From positions 248,001 to 312,000 of the forward strand of contig NZ_FQYU01000002.1 of assembly GCF_900141855.1 (NCBI RefSeq): a stretch of DNA of 64,000 nucleotides, written 5' to 3'. This document shows, one piece after another, positions 18,199-27,474 of this stretch. The notes under the pieces were generated by a model. It searched no databases, had not been told where the DNA came from, and saw only the letters and a list, made by a program, of their open reading frames with translations. Source of the stretch: Pseudozobellia thermophila (GTDB lineage Bacteria; Bacteroidota; Bacteroidia; Flavobacteriales; Flavobacteriaceae). The translations under genes and the position numbers were made by a program. The stretch's first letter is position 1; the number at the start of each line of letters is the position of its first letter.

Positions 18199-18960
18199 AT
18201 GGCAAAGACAAAAATTGCATTGATCACCGGGGCAAGCAGGGGGCTTGGTCGGGAAATGGCCCTTAGGGTAGCCGAGAAGGGAATAGACCTGGTCATCACC
18301 TACCATTCGAACCAAAAGGCGGCGGAAGAGGTCGTCGAGGCCATAGAAACCTCAGGCCAAAAGGCCAAGGCTTTTAGGCTGGACACCAGCAATGTCGATG
18401 AATTCGACAGATTTTACGAAGGCCTCTCCAAGTACCTAATCGAAGAATACGGCAGTGCCCACTTTGATTTTCTGGTAAACAACGCAGGTACCGGTATTTA
18501 CAAACCCTTTCTCGACACCACCGAAGCCGATTTTGATGAAATGCTCGACATTCACCTGAAAGGGGTTTATTTCTTAACCCAAAAAGCGGTACCTTTTCTT
18601 AACGATGGCGCCCGAATCATCAATATTTCGTCGGGACTGGCCCGGTTTTCGTTTCCCAATTCGTCGGCCTATGCCTCGGCAAAAGGGGGCGTGGAGGTGT
18701 TCACCCGATATCTGGCCAAGGAGTTGTCACACAAGAAAATAAGGGCCAACGTTGTCGCCCCGGGAGCGGTGGGAACCGACTTTGGCGGAGGGGAAAACAA
18801 GACCAACCAACAAAAGATCAAGGCCGTTTCGAGTCTGACCGCCTTGGGAAGGGTCGGCGAACCGGAAGACCTGGGAGGCGTGGTCGCCTTTTTGTGTACG
18901 GATGATGCGCGTTGGATCAACGGCCAACGCATCGAGGTGTCCGGAGGTATAATTTTATAG
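18199..18960 (+). CDS. SDR family oxidoreductase
   Basis: A 253-residue classical short-chain dehydrogenase/reductase. The cofactor loop TGASRGLG is at residues 10-17, NNAG near 94-97, and the catalytic Ser144/145, Tyr158 and Lys162 (YASAK) are present. The C-terminus with INGQRIEVSGG is normal. The substrate is unknown; FabG-like 3-ketoacyl reductases and many sugar or alcohol dehydrogenases share this pattern. An AraC regulator starts ten bases after its stop on the same strand, so the pair looks like a small regulated unit. Confidence 0.88.
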   Translation: MAKTKIALITGASRGLGREMALRVAEKGIDLVITYHSNQKAAEEVVEAIETSGQKAKAFRLDTSNVDEFDRFYEGLSKYLIEEYGSAHFDFLVNNAGTGIYKPFLDTTEADFDEMLDIHLKGVYFLTQKAVPFLNDGARIINISSGLARFSFPNSSAYASAKGGVEVFTRYLAKELSHKKIRANVVAPGAVGTDFGGGENKTNQQKIKAVSSLTALGRVGEPEDLGGVVAFLCTDDARWINGQRIEVSGGIIL

Positions 18961-18970
18961 ACAGGAAAAT

Positions 18971-19885
18971 ATGAAAAAAGGAATCCGAAAAATTGAATCC
19001 ATTCACGATTTTCATAGGTTAAGGGGGCTCGATAGTCCCCTCCATCCTTTGGTGAGCTTGATCGACTACGGAAAAACCACGATTACCAATCGGCACATTG
19101 GGGAACAATGGCTTTTTACATTTTACTCCATAGGCGTCAAACGCAACGTGGGCACCTTGCGCTATGGCCAACAGCATTATGATTTTAACGAAGGGCTAAT
19201 GTCCTTTATCGCCCCAGGGCAGCTTTTGGGCATACGGCCGAATGAAAAACCCGGCCAGAAGCCGTCGGGTTGGCTGCTTTTACTACATCCCGATTTTATA
19301 TGGAACACCTCCTTGGCCAAATCGATCAAAAAATACGACTTCTTTGATTATTCCATTAACGAAGCCCTTTTTATGTCGCCTAAGGAAGAGTCGATAATCG
19401 AAGGGATTTTCAAGAATATCCAAGGCGAAATAGAAGCGAACCTCGACCGGTTCAGCCAAAACATCATCATTGCCCAAATAGAGCTCCTTCTTCAATACTC
19501 CGAACGTTTTTACCAGAGGCAGTTTATCACGCGCAAGAAAAGCAACCACGAAGTGCTCGCTCGGCTCGAAAAATTGTTGAACGACTATTTCAACGATGAA
19601 GAATCTTCCAAGACGGGCATCCCTTCGGTAAAATTCGTCGCCGAAAAACTGAACTTAAGTCCCAATTACCTGAGCAGCTTGCTCAAGACCCTTACCGGTC
19701 AAAACACCCAGCAATACATTCATGAAAAGCTTATAGAAAAAGCTAAGGAAAAGCTATCGACCTCCGAACTATCGATCAGTGAAATTGCCTATGACCTAGG
19801 TTTCGAACACTCCCAGTCCTTCAGTAAACTGTTCCGATCAAAAACCAGCCTCTCCCCTTCCGAGTTCAGGGATTCCTTTGCTTAA
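18971..19885 (+). CDS. AraC family transcriptional regulator
   Basis: A 304-residue regulator with an N-terminal sensor domain (AraC_binding-like; GLMSFIAPGQLLGIRP) and a C-terminal AraC/XylS DNA-binding domain from about residue 205, with NLSPNYLSSLLKTLTG as the first helix-turn-helix and IAYDLGFEHSQSFSKLFRSKT as the second. It begins ten bases after the SDR gene, so it probably controls or is co-expressed with it. Confidence 0.88.
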   Translation: MKKGIRKIESIHDFHRLRGLDSPLHPLVSLIDYGKTTITNRHIGEQWLFTFYSIGVKRNVGTLRYGQQHYDFNEGLMSFIAPGQLLGIRPNEKPGQKPSGWLLLLHPDFIWNTSLAKSIKKYDFFDYSINEALFMSPKEESIIEGIFKNIQGEIEANLDRFSQNIIIAQIELLLQYSERFYQRQFITRKKSNHEVLARLEKLLNDYFNDEESSKTGIPSVKFVAEKLNLSPNYLSSLLKTLTGQNTQQYIHEKLIEKAKEKLSTSELSISEIAYDLGFEHSQSFSKLFRSKTSLSPSEFRDSFA

Positions 19886-19989
19886 AAGGCCGGGCGATCA
19901 AGAATTTGGCCGGCTCCTTCCCTGCCAAGGCCCAATTACGGCCTAAATCCATTACCTTTGGCCTGAGGTAAGATTAGGTAGCGTACCCA

Positions 19990-20727
19990 ATGAAAATAGC
20001 CCTTGCACAGATACATCCGACAAAAGGCAATTATAAAGAAAACATTGCTTTGCACACCTGTGCCATCCGGGCGGCCATTGAAGAAAACACGAATGCCATT
20101 TTCTTTCCCGAACTTTCCTTGACGGGATACGAGCCCGCCCTGGCGGAAGGTTTAAAGATCGGAATCGGCGACGAAAGCCTCCAAGCTTTTGGGCAAATCG
20201 GCAGCTCGAACAATATCGTCATTGCCCTCGGCGTCCCGCTCCAAGAAAAGGGCGGCGTTTCCATTTCAATGCTGCTGTTTCAACCCCAACGGCCTGTGGC
20301 CCGTTATAGCAAACAGTTTTTGCACGACGATGAACGACCTTACTTTACAGCAGGGGATGCCCCCGGAATTTTGAGGCTACAGGACAAAAAGATCGCCCTG
20401 GCCATCTGCTACGAGAGCCTTCAGGAAAGGCACTTGGAGCAAAATATAAGCCTAGGGGCCGATATGTATTTGGCCAGTGTGGCCAAGTCGCAAAAAGGAA
20501 TCGATAGGGCCTGTTCCTATTTTCCCGAAAAATCACGACTCCACCAACTTCCTATTTTGATGGTAAACGCCGTTGGACCTTGCGATAATTTTGAAAGTGC
20601 GGGGCAAAGCTCCGTGTGGAATTCCGAAGGCAGGCTCGTGGGGCAACTCACGCCAAAAGAACAAAGCCTGTTGATCTACGATACATCCCGTGGTTCCACA
20701 ACGGTTAAACCCCTACCCTTGACATGA
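19990..20727 (+). CDS. Carbon-nitrogen hydrolase (nitrilase superfamily)
   Basis: A 245-residue hydrolase of the nitrilase/amidase superfamily. The catalytic triad is visible: Glu41 in FFPELSLTGYEP, Lys108 in YSKQFL and Cys140 in AICYES. Such enzymes cleave amides, ureides or nitriles in the cytoplasm; which one is used here is unknown. The next small gene overlaps its stop by four bases (ATGA), so they are translationally coupled. Confidence 0.88.
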   Translation: MKIALAQIHPTKGNYKENIALHTCAIRAAIEENTNAIFFPELSLTGYEPALAEGLKIGIGDESLQAFGQIGSSNNIVIALGVPLQEKGGVSISMLLFQPQRPVARYSKQFLHDDERPYFTAGDAPGILRLQDKKIALAICYESLQERHLEQNISLGADMYLASVAKSQKGIDRACSYFPEKSRLHQLPILMVNAVGPCDNFESAGQSSVWNSEGRLVGQLTPKEQSLLIYDTSRGSTTVKPLPLT

Positions 20728-21059
20728 ACTACAACGACAAAACCTTCAGGCCCCTAAGCAACACCCTTAACGGGGAAACTTCCCATGAAACCCTTTTTCA
20801 TTACCAACAGCGGGGCAACCTACTTTATTGCACCTATTCGGGCGGGCAAATAGTAAAAGGCCATTTGATAGGCAAGGTCGATCCGGATGGAAACATAGAC
20901 ATGCGGTACCATCAGATCAACACCAAGGGAGAACTTATGACCGGCACCTGCCTTTCGTCCCCCGAAATTCTGCCCAACGGAACGATCAGGCTACATGAAA
21001 AATGGCAGTGGACCTCGGGTGACCGAAGCCAGGGCGAATCGGTACTCGAAGAAGTTTGA
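20724..21059 (+). CDS. Small protein often labelled N-acetylglutamate synthase (function unproven)
   Basis: A 111-residue soluble protein made of short beta strands (GNLLYCTYSGGQIVKGHLIG, IRLHEKWQW). Proteins of this kind are frequently labelled N-acetylglutamate synthase in Bacteroidota genomes, but there is no GNAT fold motif here and the label should not be trusted. The overlap with the nitrilase gene suggests shared expression. Confidence 0.65.
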   Translation: MNYNDKTFRPLSNTLNGETSHETLFHYQQRGNLLYCTYSGGQIVKGHLIGKVDPDGNIDMRYHQINTKGELMTGTCLSSPEILPNGTIRLHEKWQWTSGDRSQGESVLEEV

Positions 21060-21129
21060 CCCTGACCCTTGGTGGTTCTATTTCTTCGTAAAACGGTAAT
21101 TTCCCCGTAACTACCTATTAATTTCAATT

Positions 21130-21145
21130 GATAAGAATTCTTATC
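21130..21145. promoter_or_regulatory. Perfect 16-bp palindrome, candidate operator
   Basis: GATAAGAATTCTTATC is a perfect dyad 49 bases before the start of the membrane protein gene at 21194. It is AT-rich and similar in style to Fur-type boxes, but the regulator is unknown. Confidence 0.4.
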
Positions 21146-21193
21146 TTAGACCGGAAAAGGCCCGAATAACCCAACCTAAAACCCAGCCGAGAA

Positions 21194-21655
21194 ATGGACT
21201 CCAAACCCGCTAATTTTTTAAAGACCCTAACGGTCATCCATATGGCGCTTTTAGCCAGTCTGATTGGATTCGCCCTATTCGTCTATTCAAGCAACGGTGG
21301 TTTCCAGGCCGGGATGGATTCCGAAGACCCCTTTATCTACATCGTTCCGGTCGCCGCCGCAATAGGCTATTTTTTAAGTCAGTATCTTTTTAAAAAGCAA
21401 TTGTCGACCATTACCAGGGAAGAAGCGTTAAACTTCAAACTGTCGAGGTACCAAAGCGCTTCGATACAAAAATATGCCCTGCTCGAGGGACCGGCCTTAA
21501 TGGCCCTCTTCGCCTATTCATCCAGTGGCAATGCCCTGCATCTGGTCATCGTCCTTTTATTGGTGGCCTACCTCTTTGCGCAAAGGCCCACCGCGGCCAA
21601 ACTTATCGACCAACTGCCCCTTACCCGGGAGGAAGAAAATCAATTTAAACTTTAA
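21194..21655 (+). CDS. Hypothetical membrane protein (153 residues)
   Basis: A 153-residue protein with about four hydrophobic segments (residues 13-30, 46-63, 93-107 and 113-127) and a polar C-terminus. No catalytic motif or known family is recognised. A perfect palindrome lies 49 bases upstream. The SGNH hydrolase gene starts 10 bases downstream, so it may be the first gene of a three-gene run with that hydrolase and the Gfo/Idh oxidoreductase. Confidence 0.65.
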   Translation: MDSKPANFLKTLTVIHMALLASLIGFALFVYSSNGGFQAGMDSEDPFIYIVPVAAAIGYFLSQYLFKKQLSTITREEALNFKLSRYQSASIQKYALLEGPALMALFAYSSSGNALHLVIVLLLVAYLFAQRPTAAKLIDQLPLTREEENQFKL

Positions 21656-21665
21656 ACCTTCAACA

Positions 21666-22355
21666 ATGAACCCATTTAAAACATTGATTGCCACTCTTTT
21701 TTTATCGGCCGCACCAGTAACCTTTCAGGCACAGGACTGGCCCAACCTAAAACAGTTTCAAGAAGAGAATGCACAATTGAGTGCACCGGCACCGGATGAA
21801 GACCGGGTCGTCTTCATGGGGAACTCGATTACCATTGGCTGGTTGAAAAAAAGACCTGAATTCTTTGCAGGAAAGCCCTATATCAACCGCGGTATCAGCG
21901 GTCAGACCACTCCCCAGATGCTCTTGCGCTTCCGACAAGATGTCATCGAACTCAAGCCCAAGGTAGTCGTCATTCTTGCGGGCACCAACGATATCGCCGG
22001 AAACACAGGTCCGTCGACCTTGGATATGATCATGGACAACATCAAGTCGATGGCCGAACTGGCCGAGGCCAACAATATAAAAGTTATACTCTCGTCTACC
22101 CTGCCTGCCTTTAAATATTCGTGGAGGCCCGAGGTTAAGCCCGCGGAAAAGATCGTGGCCCTGAACAAGAAGATAAAGGCCTATGCCGAAGAGGCCGGTC
22201 ACATTTACCTCGATTATTTCTCGGCCATGGCCGATGAACGCAAGGGCCTGCCCAAAAAATACGCAAAAGACGAAGTACACCCTACCCCGGAAGGATACAT
22301 GGTCATGGAGCCCATGGTAGAAAAAGCGATTGCCGAGGCCCTTAAAAAACCTTAA
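21666..22355 (+). CDS. Exported SGNH/GDSL hydrolase
   Basis: A 229-residue esterase-type protein with a signal peptide (cut near residue 22, TFQAQD). The SGNH blocks are MGNSIT with Ser54, the glycine in RGISGQTT, GTNDIA, and DEVHPTPEGY with the catalytic Asp/His. Members remove acetyl or other acyl groups from carbohydrates or lipids in the periplasm. The start at 21666 (MNPFKTLIAT) is chosen because the frame upstream overlaps the previous gene and lacks a signal. The Gfo/Idh gene follows by four bases. Confidence 0.88.
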   Translation: MNPFKTLIATLFLSAAPVTFQAQDWPNLKQFQEENAQLSAPAPDEDRVVFMGNSITIGWLKKRPEFFAGKPYINRGISGQTTPQMLLRFRQDVIELKPKVVVILAGTNDIAGNTGPSTLDMIMDNIKSMAELAEANNIKVILSSTLPAFKYSWRPEVKPAEKIVALNKKIKAYAEEAGHIYLDYFSAMADERKGLPKKYAKDEVHPTPEGYMVMEPMVEKAIAEALKKP

Positions 22356-22359
22356 GGCC

Positions 22360-23487
22360 ATGAGGTACTTTCTCGTTTTTACGGCCTTGTTTTTTCAGCT
22401 TTCGAAGACCTCAGGGCAAAGCGATACACAACAACCTCCCCTAAGGGTCGGTGTAGTGGGACTGGTTCATGGCCATGTGCATTGGATTCTGGAAAACGCA
22501 AAGAAAAGCAACATCGAAATCGTGGGCATCGCCGAGCCCGACCGCGACCTTGCCGAAAGATTGACCCGTCGCTATGGCCTTTCGATGGATATCGTTTTTG
22601 ACACCCTCGACGAAATGGTCAAGGCTACGCGACCCGAGGCCGTAAATGCCTTCAACAGTACCTACGACCATCTTGAAACGGTACGCTACTGTGCCCCAAA
22701 GGGCATTCATGTAATGGTAGAAAAACCTTTGGCCGTAAGTTGGGCCCACGCCAGGGAAATGGCGGCCCTCGCCAGAAAGCACAAGATCCACCTACTGACC
22801 AATTACGAAACCTCTTGGTACGGCAGCAATAAGAAGGCCTATGAACTCATCCACGACGAAAAGACCATTGGCCCCGTGCGGAGAATCGTTTTTCATACGG
22901 GACATATGGGGCCAGTGGAAATCGGTTGCAGCCAAGAGTTTTTGGAGTGGTTGACAGATCCCGTTCTGAACGGCGGCGGGGCCTTGACCGATTTTGGTTG
23001 CTATGGCGCCAATTTATCGACTTGGCTGATGAAGGGCCAGACCCCCGAATCGGTAACCTGTATAACGCAACAACTAAAACCCGGACTTTATCCGAAGGTC
23101 GATGACGATGCCACCATTATTCTCAAGTATGCGCAAACCGAAGTGATCATCCAAGCCTCATGGAACTGGCCCCACCATATAAAAGATATGGAAGTATTTG
23201 GCACCACAGGATTCATAAAATGTAAAAACGCGGAGAAAATGGAAGTTATGTTCAACGAAACGGATGCACCCCGAAGTATAAAGGCCGAACCTTTGCCCAA
23301 AGGCGACGACGACCCCTTTGAACTCCTTCGAAAGGTAGTACACGATTCGTATCGACTCCCTCCCTACGACCCTTCGTCCCTCGAGAACGCCGAAATTGTG
23401 GTTCAAATTCTCGAGGCCGCCAAGCTTTCGGCCCAATCGGGGGCGACGGTACACTGGAAAGAGCTGTTTCCCCCAACCGACAATTGA
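22360..23487 (+). CDS. Exported Gfo/Idh/MocA family oxidoreductase
   Basis: A 375-residue NAD(P)-dependent oxidoreductase with a Sec-type signal peptide (MRYFLVFTALFFQLSKTSG), a Rossmann domain starting LRVGVVGLVHGHVHW, the EKPLAVSW motif of the family and a C-terminal alpha/beta domain. The usual GxGxxG is altered to GLVHGH. Exported members are thought to carry a tightly bound cofactor and oxidise or reduce sugar derivatives. The preceding hydrolase gene is four bases away, so a shared carbohydrate target is likely but not known. The start at 22360 is preferred because it gives the signal peptide. Confidence 0.85.
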   Translation: MRYFLVFTALFFQLSKTSGQSDTQQPPLRVGVVGLVHGHVHWILENAKKSNIEIVGIAEPDRDLAERLTRRYGLSMDIVFDTLDEMVKATRPEAVNAFNSTYDHLETVRYCAPKGIHVMVEKPLAVSWAHAREMAALARKHKIHLLTNYETSWYGSNKKAYELIHDEKTIGPVRRIVFHTGHMGPVEIGCSQEFLEWLTDPVLNGGGALTDFGCYGANLSTWLMKGQTPESVTCITQQLKPGLYPKVDDDATIILKYAQTEVIIQASWNWPHHIKDMEVFGTTGFIKCKNAEKMEVMFNETDAPRSIKAEPLPKGDDDPFELLRKVVHDSYRLPPYDPSSLENAEIVVQILEAAKLSAQSGATVHWKELFPPTDN

Positions 23488-23552
23488 TGGCCTGCAGGCC
23501 ACGATCTACAAATAATAAATCCCATACGGGGAAATACGAATAAAACTTCCCC

Positions 23553-23560
23553 TATCTTTG
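23553..23560 (+). promoter_or_regulatory. TAnnTTTG -7 box before the FAD oxidoreductase gene
   Basis: A perfect TATCTTTG ends five bases before the ATG at 23566, again implying little or no leader. Confidence 0.45.
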
Positions 23561-23565
23561 ATAGT

Positions 23566-25293
23566 ATGCAAGAATCTGTCCCGCACCGGTCAACGGAAAC
23601 ATCCAACGACACCATTGGTCCCGAAAAGTACGACACCATCATAATCGGTTCGGGTGCGGGTGGCCTGGCCTGTGCCATCTGCTTGGCCGAAAGGGGCCAA
23701 AAGGTTCTGGTGCTTGAACAGCACGACGTGCCCGGCGGATGGTGTCACAGCTTTTACCTGAACGGCCACCGGTTTACCCCTGGGGTCCATTACGTCGGCC
23801 TTTTGGGGGAAGGTGAAACGACAAGCGACCTTTACAAGGGCCTAGGCATTGCCAACGAGCTTGTATTTTTTCGGATGAACCCCGATGCCTACGAACACGT
23901 GCGTATTGGAGACACAAAATTTGACTTTCCCGCCAATTTCGACCAACTGGTCGCGCGCTTGTCGGAACGTTTCCCAAAAGAAAAAAAGAACATCTCAGCA
24001 TACCTGAACATGACCCAAAGGGTCAGTCGCGAACTCTACAGCATTCCCAATTTCAAGGGTTTTTGGCAAAAATTGATCATGCCCTACAAAACACGGTATT
24101 TTGGCAAATACTCGCTATTTACCCTAAGTAGGGTCATCGGTTGGTTTATCAAAGACCCGCTTTTAAAGAAAATACTGAACATTCAATGTGGCGATCATGG
24201 GGTGGCACCCAACAAGGTCCCCTTTCTCTTGCACAGTGCCTTGATGTACCACTATTACAAGGGAGGCTACTACCCCATGGGGGGCGGTGGCGCCCTTATA
24301 AAATCGATGACCAACGTGATCAAGAAACACAACGGGGAAGTACGCACCTCGGCCGGAGTGGCCAAAATCATATTGGAAGGCGACCGAAAGAAAAAAGCCG
24401 TAGGGGTCGTATTGGAAGACGGCCAAAAATTATATGCCTCCCAGATCGTTTCCAATGCCGATGTAGGCATTACCTATAACCAATTGGTCGGCCTTGAAAA
24501 CTTGAGCAAAAGACTGCAGCGAAAACTAGCGAAAACAAAATACTCGTGCACTTCGCTAATGTTGTTCTTAACGGTGGATATGGACCTAAAAAAAGCCGGT
24601 GTGGATTCAGGTAATATTTGGTTGATGCCCGATAGGGGCGCCAATGACTTCTATGAAGAGATCTTTGCCGGGAACATTGACGAAGGCCATGCCTTTGAGG
24701 GCATGTTCATTAGTTGCACCACCTTAAAAGACCCCTCCAGTTTCGACGGCAAACACCACAGTATCGAGGCCATAACCTTTGTGGATTATAAAACTTTCGA
24801 GGAATTTGAAAATACCGACCGAGAACGTTCACAGAAATACCTTAAGCTTAAGGAACGCCTAACGAAAAAAATGATCAATGGGGTAGACAGGGCCATACCC
24901 GGCATTCGCAAACACATTGTACACCGGGAACTGGGCACGCCCCTGACCAATAAATACTATATTAACACGACCAAGGGCAATGTTTACGGCACCGAAAAAA
25001 GCCTGTTCCATATCGGCCCCTTCGCCTTTCGTGCCAAAAGTGAAATTAAGAACCTCTTCCTCTGCGGCTCGAGCATTCTCTCACACGGGGTGGCGGGGGC
25101 GTCCCATTCGGGAGTCGATACGGCCGCCCGTATCCTGGGCTGTACGCCCGACGAGCTAAAAGAGCCCAAGGAGGATCAGGAACTCCGCATTTACGAAGCC
25201 GAAGACCCATCGACATACCCCGATTGGCTCAAAAGGAAAATAAAGCTTCGAAAGGCAAGGGCCCATGCCAAATCGGAAAAGACCTCGGCCTAA
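23566..25293 (+). CDS. FAD-dependent oxidoreductase, retinol saturase / carotenoid isomerase-like
   Basis: A 575-residue flavoprotein. The FAD-binding GSGAGGLACAICLAERG is at residues 28-44, followed by VLEQHDVPGGWCHSF and, near the C-terminus, FLCGSSILSHGVAGASHSG. This is the CrtI/CrtISO/RetSat superfamily pattern and fits all-trans-retinol 13,14-reductase-like proteins, which act on polyunsaturated isoprenoids. The substrate in flavobacteria is unclear. The C-terminal tail is very basic (KRKIKLRKARAHAKSEK), perhaps for membrane contact. It has its own promoter box and is convergent with the PhyH-type gene. Confidence 0.85.
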   Translation: MQESVPHRSTETSNDTIGPEKYDTIIIGSGAGGLACAICLAERGQKVLVLEQHDVPGGWCHSFYLNGHRFTPGVHYVGLLGEGETTSDLYKGLGIANELVFFRMNPDAYEHVRIGDTKFDFPANFDQLVARLSERFPKEKKNISAYLNMTQRVSRELYSIPNFKGFWQKLIMPYKTRYFGKYSLFTLSRVIGWFIKDPLLKKILNIQCGDHGVAPNKVPFLLHSALMYHYYKGGYYPMGGGGALIKSMTNVIKKHNGEVRTSAGVAKIILEGDRKKKAVGVVLEDGQKLYASQIVSNADVGITYNQLVGLENLSKRLQRKLAKTKYSCTSLMLFLTVDMDLKKAGVDSGNIWLMPDRGANDFYEEIFAGNIDEGHAFEGMFISCTTLKDPSSFDGKHHSIEAITFVDYKTFEEFENTDRERSQKYLKLKERLTKKMINGVDRAIPGIRKHIVHRELGTPLTNKYYINTTKGNVYGTEKSLFHIGPFAFRAKSEIKNLFLCGSSILSHGVAGASHSGVDTAARILGCTPDELKEPKEDQELRIYEAEDPSTYPDWLKRKIKLRKARAHAKSEKTSA

Positions 25294-25436
25294 GGGCAAC
25301 CCATTTTGCCCAGAACAAAGAAAGGATGCCGATAAGTCCAATCTGGGATTCGTACCTAAAAGGGAACCATATGACGAAGCACTTCCCACCGTTTGCCGGG
25401 GCAATGAAAAAAACAGGTTTATAGTCGATCCGACGA

Positions 25437-26324
25437 TCACGGCTTAAAAAGGAGGGGAAAAAATCGACCTTCCATTTTTTTGCCCTTGGGTATAATCGGC
25501 ACGCCCTGTAAAAGTTCATCATCGGTATTGCTCAACGTTCCATCGGCAAACACATTGAGTACAAAGGCCCGCCGACTAACATCGGACCTGTTCCCATACG
25601 AACCATGTACCATCAGCGGGTGGTGAAAGGTAGCCTCTCCCCTTTTTAATTCAATGGCTACCGGCTTTTTAAACTGTTCCTTTTGTTCGGCGTTCAAATA
25701 CCTCATTAGACCGTTCATGTCCCCGGCCAGGGAGGGGGCGTCCAAAAGTCCCCATTTATGGCTCTTGGGTATATAGTGCAGGCATCCGTTTTCGACGGTA
25801 GCATCATCCAACCCCGTCCAACAGGTCAAATGTTGCATGGCCACGGTTCTGGTCCAATACGAATAATCCTGATGCCACGCCACGACCCCACCGTGTCGTG
25901 CAGGCTTGCAAAAGAGTTGGTCGTGCCAAAAACGCACCGGCTTTTCCCCCAGCAACTGATAAGCCGCCATAACGAATGCCGGGTTGAACAAAACGTCGTG
26001 AAAGCCTGGGGCAATGCGCCAATGTCCCAAGGAGTGGAAAAGAACCGAATCTGGGTCTTCCGACTCATTGCCGTGAAATTCATAGAACAAATGATGTGCG
26101 GGGTGTTCCGGGTTTACCAGTTCCTCTAATTCCTTTCTCAAAATAGTGATCTGTTCATCGTTCAATAGACGAATTCCAGACACATAGCCCTCTTCATGAA
26201 AATGGTTTACCTGTTCTTCGCTTAGCCGATAGGGCTGCCACTCTTCTTCCGATTCGGGCCATTTGAACATATCGGAGATCAAGTGGTGCACTTCGGCCAG
26301 GTCTTTTACCTTGCTTGTCGACAT
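25437..26324 (-). CDS. Phytanoyl-CoA dioxygenase (PhyH) family protein
   Basis: A 295-residue Fe(II)/2-oxoglutarate-dependent dioxygenase. The iron ligands are His151 and Asp153 in WHQDYSYWT and His240 in PLMVHGSYGNRS, with an arginine (251 or 252) for 2-oxoglutarate shortly after. Bacterial relatives hydroxylate many small molecules, so the name does not give the substrate. It is divergent from the Zn dehydrogenase at 26446 with 121 bases between, so the two may share a control region, which would tie it to the sugar locus. That link is inference. Confidence 0.88.
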   Translation of the reverse strand: MSTSKVKDLAEVHHLISDMFKWPESEEEWQPYRLSEEQVNHFHEEGYVSGIRLLNDEQITILRKELEELVNPEHPAHHLFYEFHGNESEDPDSVLFHSLGHWRIAPGFHDVLFNPAFVMAAYQLLGEKPVRFWHDQLFCKPARHGGVVAWHQDYSYWTRTVAMQHLTCWTGLDDATVENGCLHYIPKSHKWGLLDAPSLAGDMNGLMRYLNAEQKEQFKKPVAIELKRGEATFHHPLMVHGSYGNRSDVSRRAFVLNVFADGTLSNTDDELLQGVPIIPKGKKMEGRFFPLLFKP

Positions 26325-26445
26325 AACTACATCTTGGCCTTAAAAATTACAAAAACCTTAAATTACTTTATAATCCTCTAAAAGGGGAAGGGTTGAAGTA
26401 GTTTTTTCCTAAATTAGATCCCTATATCAAAATTATAGGGACCAA

Positions 26446-27459
26446 ATGAAATATATCGTCTGCGAAAAGCCCGGAACGTTTTTAATGAAGGAAAAGGAAG
26501 AACCGCAAAGAAACCCTGGTGAAGCCCTTTTAAAAATCACAAAAGTAGGTATCTGTGGCACCGACCTACACGCCTATGCGGGCAATCAGGCCTTTTTTAC
26601 CTATCCTCGGATATTGGGCCACGAACTTGCCGCCGAAGTCGTTGAAATAGACGACAACCCCAAAGGCATTCGATCGGGCGACAAAGTCGTATTAATGCCT
26701 TATCTAAGTTGCGGGAAATGTGTGGCCTGTAGGGCCGGAAAGACGAATTGCTGCACCGATATTGCCGTATTGGGCGTGCATACCGACGGCGGTATGCAAG
26801 AGCGTATCGTCGTTCCCTCCGATATATTGTTACCGGCCAACCCTCTATCGGACAGCGAAATAGCCATCGTCGAATGTTTGTCGATTGGCGCCCATGCGAT
26901 CAGACGGTCGAAGGTCAAAGCCGGGGAAACCGTGGTCGTTGTCGGTTGTGGCCCCATAGGGATCGGCATCATGAAATTCGCCCAAATAGAAGGTGCAAAC
27001 GTTATTGCCGTCGATATGAACCCGCGGCGACTGGACTACGTAAAAAAGGAAATCGGGATCGAGCATACCGTTCTAGGTGGGCCCCAGGCCGTTGAAGAAG
27101 TGTCAAAGCTCACCCATGGCGATATGGCAACGGCCGTATACGACGCCACGGGACACAAAGGCGCCCTAGAGGCGGGAATCGACTTTATGGCGCACGGCGG
27201 ACGGTATATATTGGTCGGCCTTTCCAAGGGCGACCTGGTGTTCGCCCATCCCAAGATACACGCCAAGGAAACATCGATCTTGTGCAGCCGAAACGCGACC
27301 CTTGCCGATTTCGAATACGTCATGAAGGTAATGGAACAGGGGAAATTCCCGACCGCTTCCTTTATCACCCACACCGTACCCTACACCGAGATGATTTCGA
27401 ATTTCGACAGTTGGCTGGACCCCGCCAACGGCGTCATCAAAGCAACCGTTACTTTTTAA
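26446..27459 (+). CDS. Zn-dependent sugar/alcohol dehydrogenase
   Basis: A 337-residue medium-chain dehydrogenase. Catalytic zinc ligands are Cys37, His59, Glu60 (GHE) and Glu143; structural zinc cysteines are 89, 92, 95 and 103; the NAD loop GCGPIG is at 167-172. It heads a three-gene run with a lactonase 15 bases downstream and a sugar mutarotase. In that context it probably oxidises a free aldose, L-fucose or a similar 6-deoxy sugar, to its lactone. Relatives include sorbitol, threonine and L-galactonate dehydrogenases, so the exact substrate is open. Confidence 0.88.
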   Translation: MKYIVCEKPGTFLMKEKEEPQRNPGEALLKITKVGICGTDLHAYAGNQAFFTYPRILGHELAAEVVEIDDNPKGIRSGDKVVLMPYLSCGKCVACRAGKTNCCTDIAVLGVHTDGGMQERIVVPSDILLPANPLSDSEIAIVECLSIGAHAIRRSKVKAGETVVVVGCGPIGIGIMKFAQIEGANVIAVDMNPRRLDYVKKEIGIEHTVLGGPQAVEEVSKLTHGDMATAVYDATGHKGALEAGIDFMAHGGRYILVGLSKGDLVFAHPKIHAKETSILCSRNATLADFEYVMKVMEQGKFPTASFITHTVPYTEMISNFDSWLDPANGVIKATVTF

Positions 27460-27474
27460 AAAAACTACCGTACA

